Origin: Camarhynchus parvulus
Lineage: Eukaryota; Chordata; Aves; Passeriformes; Thraupidae
Reading direction: 5' to 3'
Assembly: GCF_901933205.1 (NCBI RefSeq)
Contig: NC_044581.1
Location: forward strand, 8,356,001-8,420,000
DNA length: 64,000 bases
This document shows, one piece after another, positions 14,901 through 27,700 of this stretch. The notes under the pieces were generated by a model, which was not told the DNA's origin, made no database searches, and was given only the letters and a program-made list of their open reading frames with translations. The position numbers and the translations under genes are program-made. The number at the start of each line of letters is the position of its first letter. Positions within the stretch are counted from its first letter, which is position 1.

Positions 14901-17900
14901 ATGCAGGACTGTGCACTTCTACCCTATGGGACAGACTTCCCTTCCTGTTCCTTGACTGACCAAAGTCCAGAACTCCCACATGTCAGCTAGGTGGGAGCAG
15001 ACCAGTACATTACCAGTTTGTTCTGTGCAGGCATTGAAAAACCAGGTGTGATAAGAGCTGTTTCTCCATGTTTTGCAGTGCCTACAAATATATTTACTTA
15101 AAAGATTCATAATGTAAGAAATCATCTGGAAATGGAAAGTTCAATATCAGATTAAATTGGTTTGGCTATCTCTGACACAAAATATTTATCTACTAGGTTC
15201 CCAGAGACATCAAGGTCTGAATCAGTTATCTTAATACAAATCTACAGTTGTAAGTTCTCTCATTTTGGATTTGAAGTCACACTTCCATCTTGGGCAACAA
15301 ATAGCATTTTACTGCTGTTCCTTATGGCCACTGCCCCTTCAGCTTTACTGTTAACATGTTTCTAGGTTAAAAAAAAAATTAAAAGTCATCTCCATGCTTA
15401 TGCATTCTTCTCTTCATGCTTAAATTTATTCCTAGCTGAAGACCTCAGAATGCTTGGTGAACTGGTTGGCGACACCTGGCCCTGTGAATCTACCTCAGCA
15501 GCCACCCTAACAAGACAGCAACCTGAATTTAGTCTTGCGCATAAACAAGGTACATACCAGACTCTACGCTGAAGTGTGGTGCAAGCTTGCAGGGCACATT
15601 TGGTCCTGAGGGCTGATCTGCAGAGCAGCTGCACTGGAGCCTTGCAGCAAGGATGTGAGGCAGTACGGGGAAGGGCAGGTGGCTGCACATGGAGGGCCAC
15701 TGGATGGCTCCTGGAACAAGATGTCCGTTTTTCTGGCAGAAAGAAAGTTGTTCTTCTCTTATGGGCTTGTGTCTTGGAGGAACTGCCCTACAAGCCACTG
15801 GTCCAGAGCAGAGTCTGAGACTTAGGTTTCTTTATTCACTTCTTGGTTTATATTTTCAAGACTTTTCTGGGAAGATCAAGCCCCTGAAGAACAGTCCCCG
15901 TGAGCCAAGTGGGATGATTGCATGATGAAAGTGTCATGCAAAACTAGGTTAATGCTTCTGTGACATCTCTGAGAAAAACTCCTCCTGGTTTCCATACCTG
16001 CACTGCTGCTGGTTCACTGTTTAATGCCAAAACCAAATGCCTGGTTTTCTTGACTCAAGTGAATTCAGTGTAGGCTGGTCACTGCTCCAAAAGTAGTTTG
16101 TCTTTTGCTCATATGGCGTCTCTCAAAGTGGGGAACACACCATATGTGTGCAGTGTCTAGGCTCTAGGAAGACATGAGGACACTGCACCAGCTGGCTTCC
16201 ACTTCAATGCAAACATGTCACAGGGGGTGCTACAAGGAGTTGTGCAATGCAGAGGTCAAACTACTTTGGTGTCAACCAGCAAGCAGCAGCCCTTTTTGTA
16301 ATGATGTAGTGCAGTCTTGAAATCCAGCAAGCAATGCCTATCAATGCAGTAGGGTCATTCATGGTCTGCAAACTGACTGGAGGAACCTCTTGAACTAAGG
16401 CAACCCATGGTAGGACAGATGGTGTCTCTAGAAAAGGAGTTATGAATCTCAGCGAAGGGGCCTTGTGGAGATCTGTAAGCTTGAAAAATTTGAGTCTGTC
16501 CCTATCTGTGTTTTTGTGTTAGAAAAGGCAGAGAGGTTGGGAAAGACAGGGGAGTCTAGATCCACCTTAAACACCACCAAAGAGATGCAGACTAAAAGAA
16601 AAGATAAGCCCAACAAAGGCGCTTGCTGAAAACCAACTATATCAACAAAGCCCAGCTCCTGCAGCTTGGTGGCTATGCTGCCCAGTGACTTCTGTTCATA
16701 AAGGGCTGATTCTCCTCCCTTTCAGAACACAATGTGTTCCACACACTGAAATAAATAACAGCCCCTCACCAAGGCCCCGGCAGTGTCAGGGGGTGTCAGG
16801 CTCTGCTCAGCAGATAACAAAGGCGTCAGCATGGAGCCAATCTCCTCCTGCCATCTCAGGCTGCCCTTGCTGCACTGAATGAAATTTTTCTCCTAATGGA
16901 AATGAAGAAAACCTCCAGTGCAGATAATCCTCTGTTATAATGGCCGTAGATTTGGGCAAGGGGCCAAGCAATGTAAAGAACAAGCCAAATCTCTTTTACT
17001 TAAAGCCTGGCCTGAATGTGATAATGTAATGACTTTGATTGGGATGTTTCAAATGCCATTCATTGGGATCGACTTAGCACATAGATGATATCGGCCAAAA
17101 TAATTAAGAACGAGTAATTGAACAGATAGAATCAGCTGACTCCTCCTTCCCAAGAAAGCTGGCATCCTTTTCCAAGTAGTGGAGAGGACTACTTGGTTAA
17201 ACACTGCTTAGTCCAACCCAGCCAGCACCCTTTCACTTCCATTGCCCCTTGCTTTCTGCAGAAGGATCAATAACTATCATCTTAAACACAGGCTGAAGTC
17301 CCAGGAGCCCTCTTTGCAAAGGCAGAGTTCCTGGTTATTTTGTGCCCAACCTCGATCTGGCCACTGCTGGTCCCACTTTGCACTCAGAACCTGATCAGAA
17401 TCCCACTTAAGTCCTTGGGAAGATTCATGTTCCTTTCACTGGATTCTGGACTGTGAGTTTCTTTTTGCAATGTGTGTTTCCATAAGCGTGGTAGCCTTGG
17501 CTGTTGTTTAGCTTCCTAGTATCTGTCATAGCTAACTATTATTTCTGTTTTACAGGAATAAAATGCAGCTCAAACTCTGATACTACATGCAAGCTTAAAA
17601 TGGCTTTCAATTGCTATTAGCAGGCATTTAAATGGGATTGTGGTGACAACCCGAAAGAATCAAAATACTTAGGGGAGAAATTAAGCTATTGGAATGACTG
17701 GTTATATTGAACATGCTCCTCACACAGCTGGCAAAGAGCAAAATAAAGCTGAAATAAATTGATGATGACCACATTCTGGAGGAATGGCAGTTCATCTTAA
17801 AAGAGAAAAGAACATTCAGCTTCTCTGCTAAAACAGCTTATGACACTGAGTATTTGGACACTTCTCCCACAAACCAGGAAACCAGTAGCAACCAGAATAA

Positions 17901-18090
17901 CCACAATAGATGACTTTCTATATCCCACACCAGCATAACTGAGCACAAAATGTAAAATGAGTGCAAAATGCCACCATTCTGAATTTAATATGTCAAATTA
18001 GCATCATTCTGATGGCTACAAAGGATGGAAGGCAACAGGGGATTACATTCATTTTCCATTTCAAGTCTTCCAGTATGCAAATAAACTGAG
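8931..18090. other. Intronic DNA with candidate conserved blocks
   Basis: AT-rich intron 2 containing the minisatellite at 12.2 kb. The blocks 11200-11480, 12380-12510, 16930-17130 and 17600-17770 are unique and rich in TAAT, CAATTA and TGATT motifs. That is the usual look of vertebrate conserved non-coding elements, but conservation is untested. The moderately GC-rich stretch 9440-9780 contains no recognisable exon. Confidence 0.5.
12228..12319 (+). repeat. 20-bp-period minisatellite, about 4.5 copies
   Basis: Units beginning GTGTGCAAGAGTGTG start at 12228, 12248, 12268, 12288 and 12308, an exact 20-bp period with one to a few substitutions per copy. The open frames across it on both strands (Val/Cys-rich or His/Thr-rich) are repeat artefacts. 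Confidence 0.9.
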
Positions 18091-18093
18091 ACT

Positions 18094-18172
18094 TTAAAAA
18101 AAATCTAAAAAAAACCCCAAACCAAACCAAAACCAATAAACAAACAAACAAACAAAAAACCAAACAAAAAAC
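18094..18172 (+). repeat. A-rich (CAAA)n low-complexity tract
   Basis: Runs of A are followed by CCAAA, CAAAC and ACAAA units. No recognisable retroelement body lies immediately upstream, so it is called a simple repeat and not a poly-A tail. Confidence 0.8.
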
Positions 18173-21100
18173 CTCGTACATTGGACAAGCTTTGGAATGG
18201 TTAGAAGGCCAAGATCTATTGTTCTGGTTGAATTTGTTACAAGCCCTGGACATATCATAGAAGAATATCTGTATTTGAATGTTTTCATCTTCCTGGTCAT
18301 CTAATTCAGCTCCTTCCAGGGAGGTAATTTATTTTCTTCACTGTCACCTTCATTCACTAGGTTTAGAGATGAAATCAAGATGCATCAGCAGCCTTGAGCA
18401 GGGCGTCAATGCTACTTTGAATTTTCCTTCTCTTCTGTTTAATTGAATTTTCATTTGTATCTCCTCAGTTGTTTCCCCTCCAAGGCCTTTCTCCCCTCTC
18501 TCCCCCCTTTTCTCCACTCATCCATATAGATGATACAAGCATTTCTGGCAAGCACCAGCTGCAGATATGAGTTCTTGGGCATCTTCTACTTTTAGAAAAG
18601 CACCAAGAGCCCAAATAACACCAGTGCTTGTTCTGTGAAGCTTGAAGTCTGCTTTTCAGAAAGACCAGTCTCTTTATTAAATCCACTGCCCTCTCAAAGA
18701 CATATGATAAGACATGGAGGGCTGCAGAGCTATGCAGTTGTCACTGCAGTGGACAAAAAGCTGTGTCTGGGTTTACAGCCTCTGTTTTGCCGGGTCAGCA
18801 TAGCCAAACAGGACTTTGCAGTAGCATTAAAAAGTTATTTCAAGATTTCTCCTCCACATTCCCCAGAAATTTTCCTGAGCTCCTGGCAGGCCAGCACTCC
18901 AAATGCAGTCTAGCCACAGCCTCTCCACTTCTGATTTGTTTGCCATCAGCATAATCTTTCTTTCAGCTTTGAGCCTGCTTTATCAGACACAAATTCACTA
19001 GGAGGGATCTCAGATGTAACCTGTGAAATCTCCCACCTTGAACTGGCACCGCATCCTCCAACCACTTCTTTTCATTGTGGGGATGGAACAATTCCCATCT
19101 GTGGTTGAGGATGGTCCCTCTTGCACTGGAAATCTGCAGTACAGGAAAACACACCAACTCCTCCATCCAAACTTTGATACAAAGGCTAGAAAAGATACAG
19201 TTCCTCACAGAGATTCACCAGTCATACTTACTACTCCAGCTGAAAGTGATAAAAGCTGTTCTGTGTGGAGAAGTGATTAGGAGAAGCAAGAGAAAATTTC
19301 AGACATAATTATCAAGCCGTTGGAGAAAGTTCTTTAATGCAAAAACTACCTGCAGTTGAGTGATACGCAATTCATATAACAATTTAAATACTCATGTTTT
19401 AAGTCATTTATGAATAAACCATGCAGAACACTGAGGAATATGTAATCTAATAGAATTCTGCATTAGGACAGAGATGGACAAAATGACCTTTCCATGATCT
19501 ACTCCATCACTCACTGGTATAATTTCTGCTTGTAATTCATTATTCTGAAGCTGTTTACTGTTTTGTCTGTGACAAGGGCAACTTCCATCAATGAGTTCTT
19601 GAATGTGGAATTCCTGGCTCGTTCTCAGAGGAAACTGAGATTCTCATTTGAATATTCACCTTTCTTGCTCCTGTACACGGTACTTGATCCATCACTGAAA
19701 AGTTGACATTGTCTTTGGCACTGATGCTCTGTCGATCTGACATAACCTGAGAGATATTCAGGGTATGTTTTGCTACTTAGTGAAAAACTACAGCACTTCA
19801 GTCATTAATAATTAAGTGTGAGTATGCAATTGGATAGAAGATCTGCTTCTGTACCTGTGGGTTTGCATTTATTTTTACACTCAGCACACTGCTGTTGGAG
19901 ATATACTGCTGGAGCTCGGGGCAAATGGTTCAGTGTCTCTCCACTTACAGTAAGGACCACCACTTGCAATAATATGCATTAAGGAGGTCTTATAGGAGAG
20001 AATAAATCAGACATTAAAGAAAGCTTGCTTGTAACTGAAGTTGAATTGAAACAGTTTTTCTCAAGGCACTTTGTATCTTTGTATCTTTTAGCTTGCAGAG
20101 TTTTGAGTCCTGCTTCTTCAGCCTCATTTAGGAATCAATCTTTGAATCTTACCATGGAAAGAGAGCTTGCTAGGATCTCTCTTGTGGGAAATCTCTTATG
20201 GTTACATCCTGCACTGCGAATGGGGGGTTGCCATTTCTGCTGCCAGCTTTTGCCCTTCTTAACAGCTCTGACAGCTCTGATCCTCTTACTCTTGGCACTT
20301 GCTTTGAGCAAGGTTCACATAAAGATGTCGGCGTCCAGTCTGTGCATTGTTGTGTCAAGCTGCTGTCATTCTTCTGGATGACTGCTTAGCAAACAACCTC
20401 ATTTTGTTATCCAGAGCCTGAACTTGATCATGATTGCTTGTTTGACTCTTGCTTCAAAAGATCAAGCTCTGTCACTTTCTGCCTCTTTTTCACTATCTGC
20501 ACTAAGTTCTTGTCTTGCCTGGTGGTGTTAAACCTCTGCCAGGCTGGCCATTTCTCTCCTGCAGAGAGATGTTTGTAAGTGATGTAACAAGTAAACAAAA
20601 CAAGTATTTGTTATTATTTTCTATTTCCTTGGGGGATAATGCAGGAACACAGTTGAAGCCAGCAGGTAGCTACTGCAAAAGGCAATGGGAGCAGTGAATT
20701 GTTCAAATTCAGAAGCAAGTGGGGCTTCAAAGAACACTAAACAGCCTGGTGTGCTTTCTTGGTTTTTCCTAAGTTCCTTAACATAAAGCATCTTCTTTTG
20801 GGGAAAAAGGTGTTTAAGTGGGAAACCTTCTTGTAAGGAAAAGAGGAAAAACAAAAGTTACAGAGGGAAGGGATAGGGCAGGCTCCTTCTGGAGCTTTTG
20901 AGAAGCTATGAATGTGACAAATATCTTTCACAAGGAAGACTTTCTAGCCTGGTTTATTTACAGTAAGAGCACAAAAGGTGTCCTAATGAAGCTGTGAACT
21001 GGTGAGCCCTTGTGAGGCCAGAGGAGCACTGGGATAGCTCACTGTCTCAATGGGAGATGGGTGAGGATGCAATTCTCTATCACCCTTTAAAAGAAAGTGA

Positions 21101-22257
21101 CCTATGCAAACCACCTTGAATATCAAGGTTAGGGTAACCACATCAATGACAGGCTTTTAATGCAGGCTTCAAAATTTGCTCCCAGTAACATGGAACTTGA
21201 AAATGTTGTTCAGCACTCCTGTAATCAGGATTCTGTAACATCTTGGCACCTCAAGAGGGAAAGTTACCTTATAAATGACAAAGACTGTGTCTAAGACTGA
21301 GGGAAAATAGAAGAGAGAGGTCTCCAAAGCCCAGGACGACTAAAGCTTGTTACAAAACCAGAGCGATCATTCTAGTGTGAAGCAAACCTGAGCTTTGCAT
21401 TAAAAATGTAAATGTGATTGAAATAGCATAACCAGACTAAATGGATTTGACCTCTAGAAGCATGAAAGATGGTCTAAATACAGTGAAACAGCAACAAATG
21501 GCTACACTTTCCTTTTCACTACGTTATGCATCACAGGAAATTTATTTAAACAACACAGACATTTCAAGCCAGGGAGAGATTTGCATTTCTTTTACAAGAA
21601 CTCACAGAGAAAATAAGGCTGGTTTGGGAAAAAACATCATTTAAATGCCTAAAGGTACAGAAGAACTTAGAAACTGCTTTTCAATCTTGAATGTGACTGA
21701 TTTACCCTCAAAAATTAAGCCCTAGCACACAGAACTAGCCAGGAGAGACTGAATCCTTCAATACAAACCCACATCTCAACCTTCAGTACATTGCTGCCTT
21801 AAGGGAGCATTTGACAGACATTTCTTTCTGAGATTTTGGGATATTGTTTTGAGTTACATTAACTCATATCAGTGCCACAGTCTGGTTCACTGCACTGCCA
21901 TATATCACCACACAAGTACCACCATGCCACCACAGCTGGTAGGGACAGACGCCACCAACAAAACGAGATGTTAGTCAAACCCCAGCTTAGGATTTCAGAA
22001 GGCTGGCAGTAAAATGCTGTATGGAATAAATCCAAGAAGACAACACTCAGAAGCAAAGAAACAAACCAAAGTGATGTGAAGGGGAATTGGGAATGATAAC
22101 CAAACAGTCCCAGCTAAGCCTGGCTCTTTATGCACTCGCAGGGAAAATTCTGCTAGTGCTGTGCAACACCGTCCCTCTGGTTTCCAATTAGAGAGGCAGA
22201 TCTTCAGTCAACATGGCCATTAGGAACACTGAGTAAGGAGACTAATTTGGATTTTCT

Positions 22258-22735
22258 CATCACAGAATCATTGAATAACTTGGGGTAGAGGTCCCTGTCC
22301 AGAGCAGAGCTACCATCTCACATAGGCCAGGTCGCACAGGTCCTTGTCCTGTTGAGTTTTGAAAATCTTCAGGGATGATGATTCTCCCCTTTCCTGGGTC
22401 CAGTTCCACCTTTGCATCAACCTCCCCATGAAACATTCTTTCCTTATATATATTTCCCTGAAATGCTTCTATGTTGCCTCTCATCTTTCACTGTGTATCT
22501 CTAAGAAGAGTCTGGCTTCACCTTCTCTCCTGCTCTCTAGGTGGTGGAAAGGAGCAGCAAGGTCTTCCTCAGATTTCTCTTCTTCAGCTCCCTCAGCCCC
22601 CCTTTACTCGACCTGTGCCCCAGCCCAAATACCTTGGAGGGCCCAATTTATCAGTGATTCACCCCTTGATTTAGGAGATCCAAAACTGAACGTGACATTT
22701 CAGATGCTGCTTTGTGAGCACCAAGTAAGGGGGAG
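22258..22735 (-). mobile_element. CR1 LINE fragment, older copy
   Basis: Reverse-oriented CR1 with a diverged start (CACAGAATCATTGAATAAC), a mid segment (ATCTTCAGGGATGATGATTC) and a better-preserved block (AAGAAGAGTCTGGCTTCACC, then CTCCCTCAGCC) matching the CR1 region near the end of ORF2 and the 3' UTR. The divergence suggests an old insertion. It is the only clear CR1 I found in the intron 2 part of the window. The distal boundary near 22735 is approximate. Confidence 0.8.
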
Positions 22736-24748
22736 GGAAAGGAAGATTTAGTTCCAGATGATTTCACACAATCTAATTTCTTGAAGTCATTAAACACATA
22801 TAAAATGCTACAATTAAACTGCTCTTCCTAAAACCAGTGGTTTTTCCTTCTCCTTATACAAGTAACATGGCAAAGAACTGTAACTGAAATAAATTTGAAA
22901 GCTGGTACCTGAGAGCTCCTGTGGCAAAAGAGAAATGCATGTGGCATGAAAAAGCCCACAACACAAGAACCACTTTTCCCCCTGATCTTTTATTTTCCAA
23001 AAGGAGTAAGAAACAGAATAATATTTGGACAACGGTTAGATACACAGAGTGGCACTAAAACTGGGTGGCAATCAGCACAAGCAGAGATGATGGTCTTCAG
23101 CAATGCTCAGGTGTTAACTCAGTTCTGTTCAAGCCCATTGATGCTGATGTGCACAGCATTAGAAAACTCAGTTGTTCTGGGGTTTAGGTCTGAAAATGAA
23201 TGAAACGTGAGCTACCTCCTAAACTTAACCACATACAGATCAGTGGCAGCTCTAATTTGGAAGGCCTGTAAGTCCTGTGGCCTCAGTGCAGCAGTGCTGA
23301 GCTGCACAGTCCTCACACAGCTGCTGAAAACCAACAGCAGAGAGTTAAGCATGGAGTGAATCTTCAGGAGGATCCAGACAATCGTTCTGCTGAACGAGGA
23401 GGATTCTCCTGGAGAACAGACTGAGCAGGATGTGTCTGAGAGCTTCAGACAGGCTCTGTGCTGCACCAGTGTGTGCCCAAGTTAGTGAGGGAGCCACTAA
23501 AAATGTTATGATCTTGGTTATTTCAAAAATCTCAGTATATTTATCCAGTTACTTTAGAATTTAAATACACCACTTTGGCTGGGCTTATATCATTGTTCTG
23601 GACAATTTGTAACAACTTTTTCCCAATTTTTTCCTGGAAACTCCAAAAACCTATTTTAAAGACCATGAAGGAGTAGTGAATAAAATCAGAATTTAAATTT
23701 AATCCTGTATACGATATATCTGTTTATGTCAGAAGGCCTCACCTACTTGTTTGATCACAGATGGGGAAATTAGTGCTATTTGATCTCACTGATCAGAACT
23801 AAAAGTACCAGTGTAATAATTCAATTTTCATGCTCTGTCATGTAGGAAAACCTCTATAATTTGTTCAGCTAAATATAAATTTAAAATAAAGAGATTTCTT
23901 AAAAGTATCGGTAAACAGAAATAGTAGATAAATTAAAACTTACATAGAAAAAATAAAGGTTAGATTCTTAATTATTTACTGAATGATAGTAAAATTACTA
24001 ATCACTAATTACTAAAATCACTAATTTTTTACCATTTATGGGCTCTCTTAGTATTTCTTTCCTCTTCACGTTTGTTGTTGTTGAATGCTTTTAATAATTA
24101 GCTATGCTGAAAGACATTGAACAGGCATGACTATCACCACAGAAGATACCAAGATTTTGATTTGCTATCAGCATCTGGATTCCCCAGTGCCAACACTGGC
24201 TTTCCTCTGTCCTGCACATCCCACCTCACTGCAGAGATAAGATCTGGCTGGTCCCAGCAGCATGCTTCCAGGGGAATTCTTATTAGGCACAAGGCTGTGC
24301 CAGGATGAAGGTATTGGGGGCCCTTCCTTTTTTCTAATGTGACCCTGATGCCATCAGTCAGTGCTGGAGAAATGCCAACCCTGGAGCTGGGATTTGGCAC
24401 TGCACTCTCCTGTTCCTCCTTACCAGTGTTTCACAAGGGCTCAGGGCATGCAGAGAGATGCAGATAACAAACCATGACCATCAGCTCATGTATCTACCCT
24501 TTAAACATCTTAAATGCACACACTGAGCAGCATCAGGTTTCTTGTTGAAGAACTGGCTGGACAGAAACCAAGAGCAACAAGTTGATACAGCACGGTGGCT
24601 TTTTTTCCTGAGCTGTAAAGGCAGGAGGATATAAATTTATCATACTGCTAAATTGAGGAAAACAAGGGCATGCTTCTAGGAGCTTTCTGCTTTATTAAGT
24701 AAACATCTCCTCATTCATGTGGAAAATTTTTTCCAATTTGGCTAAATA

Positions 24749-24779
24749 ATTAATCACCAAAGAGTGACTGGTGATTAAT
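24749..24779. repeat. Perfect 10-bp inverted repeat (ATTAATCACC)
   Basis: ATTAATCACC (24749-24758) is mirrored by GGTGATTAAT (24770-24779) around an 11-bp spacer. Each arm contains TGATTAAT, the PBX-HOX composite consensus, in opposite orientation. Confidence 0.75.
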
Positions 24780-27700
24780 GAACACTGTGATGACTTTCTG
24801 AGGTGTATGTTCATCATGACAATTTTCTTTCATCCCGGTGATTTGTGCTGGTGTTACTGACAAAATGTGATGATAAAGGCTCTGCAGTGTCTGTGGTGAT
24901 ACAGACATTCCAATGATACAAATCTGCCCATTTTAGAACTTACAGGAGGTGAGATGGGGTCCCCACCTAACCCTGGGAAGGAGCATCTATCACCTGGGCA
25001 TCAATGCACCAGCCTGGCAATGCGTGACCAATTTCTTATTCTCTCAAGAGCACTGTAGTAAGAGCTCTCTTTGGCCAGTGGAAAGAGCTGGTTTATTTGC
25101 AACAAGCTAAACCACCCTGTAACCACCCCTGCTGTAACACCCTTTCACACTGCTTATAGATGTAAAGAGGCTGTGAGTAAATAAAAACAGATTCCCAAAA
25201 TGCACTGAATCAAATACTCCGTTCTGCACTACTTAAGAAGCCAAGCTGATTGTGATACATTTAAAACTCATTATGAGGATGGTATTTCTCTCCTGTGGAT
25301 GAAGCTGAGCAGAAACCTTCACACTGTGGAGGAGCACATGCCCTGCCATGCCAACCATTTAGAAGCACAGGAGAGGAGGACAAATTCACATAGCCTTAGC
25401 TATTGCTACAGGGCATGCAGATCCATGGATTGTGGTACCCTGGAAGTAATTTTAAGATCTCACCATGAATTTTGGAGAGCCCCAGACCTGGTCTGCACCA
25501 GTTCCACACAAAGTTCCTCCAGAAATGTATACATGGACTATTTCATTGCGAGACATCAAAATGAGATATTCTCCCTCCTTCGCTTTAAAGGCAGGAGCTG
25601 GATTATAGCAAGGTCCAGCTGTAATGAAAAGGAGCACTGTAATGGCAGTGGGGAATCATCTCTATATCACTGTGAGATGGCACACACTACAGCTATAGAA
25701 ATCCACCTATAAAACTTCTCATTTTTTACCTAGATAATTCTGCTTAAGGTCCATTTTGTGCACTTAGCCTTTCCTGCGCACTTTTACCTTATGCCTTAAA
25801 ACTGGAGCTACTAACTCCAATGAGCTCTAAGAGTGTGAGGATAAACCACCCAATTCTGCTAGAAGGTAGTACACATTTTTATCATTTAAGTGATATTTTC
25901 CTCAATAGAGGCCCATTCTCATCTTATTCCCTTCTGTAATGATTTCCAGCTGATGCAGAAATACTCCAAGTACCAGACTGTTATGGTGTGTACAAGTTGC
26001 TGTTGATTATGCTCTTGTAGACAAGAGAATTTAATACAAGTCTGAAGTTGCTGGAATCTCAAAGCATGAGTCACTGCTCTGCCTTCCAGACTGTTTGAAG
26101 CACTTGGGGGCTTACGTTTCAGCGGAGGGATGTGCACAGAGACAAAATGTCCATTGTCAGCCTCGCTGCCAAGGTGTAAGACTGGGGTCATGAATTCTCT
26201 AAAGAGGATATTTTCTCTTGTCCAAGTGAAAGGCTGCTGAACCACTCAACTGAAGACATTTTTCATGGCCTCCCAGTGGAAACATGGATCTTCCTATTCC
26301 TACACTACGTAGCCTGACACAGGCCAAAGAGAAGAAAATCCCTTTCCTTGTTATAAAACCCTATATTTCCTACCTGCATTGGATCCTGCTGAAACCTGCT
26401 CCCAATTTTGCTGGAACACCTCAATCCTAAACAGTCAGTCAAGAGCTATGGGCTTTGTCAGAGATGACATCTCAAAGCACTTACTAGGTTCAGCATCTCC
26501 CAACCTTCTGCCATAAGCAGCTCCTGCAACATGAACCAGCAGAATTTCTGCTGAAAGACAAATAGAAGATATGATAAATTGTCTTTGGCTTTTGAGGACA
26601 CAAGACCCCACAGATGGGCCTGATGAGGAGAAGAGGGTTATTAACAACCATGGCCCAAACTCTTTATATTGCAGGAGGACCCTGTGTTACCCATCTCTCT
26701 TGTCTCTCTCTCAAGCTGGTGTATTCCAGCTCCTTTGTTTTAGGCTTACAGATTTTATACTCAGATAAAAGGTTTGCTGATGAACTGAAATAATTTTTGG
26801 TGACCAAGCAAAGTAGGACATGCCCAAGAATAAAGAAAAACAGAGTAATTTCAGCTCTGCCAGTCATTCCCTTTCAATGTCAAAAACTTTATTGATTAGC
26901 AATTAGAAAAAAAGAGTGATGTCAGCTTACTACAAAGTTTCCTGGGCTCCCATTTGAGGGCACTCCTCAGTTCTTTCTCAATTAACGTGAAAGCTGGGGA
27001 GAGTAAGCATTTTTATTGGTAAGTTAAGAAATGCCTCCATCAAGAGTTTTATTCTAATATCACAGTAAGTGCACAATTATTGAGTTTTGGATTAAAACAC
27101 TTTTTTCTCTTTTTTTTTTACAGCACTAGAAAACCATCAGTTCCTTTGCTTCGTGTTACTCAGTAACATTTTCCAGCCTTTTGGCTTTTCTGATTTTAGG
27201 CAGATTCCTAAGAGCATCTTATAAATCAGGACTCTAATCCTCCAACCTCCCTTACATCTGTCATTTTCCTGAATGGTCTTAAAAATAAAATGAGAATGAT
27301 TCAATTAATGGTTTAGGGGGATTTTTACATAAGGCAGAGCATTTCTTCAGCATTAGAAAATGCATGGCACAAATCATTAGTATTTCCCTCTAAGAGTAAG
27401 AGAAAAAAAAATTAAGGCAAGAAAAACAGCTGTAGATTTAATGTGCCAATGCCTTTCAGATCCTTTTGTTTCCTGGTTTTGGTTTTGTGAATGAAACTTA
27501 GCAACATCCAGGATCCCACCAAGTGTCACAGAAACATTTGAAATTCATCACATTTCATAAAACCTACGGATTGAACAGATATCATCTTCAGTGTAGGAAG
27601 AACTTGGCCCAAAGTCCAGAGAGCTCCAAGAGAGGATTTGGGGTCAGTAGCATTCAAATTGATTTGAAATAAGCGAGGTTGCTGGTTTCAATATTGCCGA

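Noticed and set aside
19465..19520. Short CR1-tail-like phrase (AAAATGACCTTTCCATG)
   Set aside because: Too short and isolated; no CR1 body upstream.
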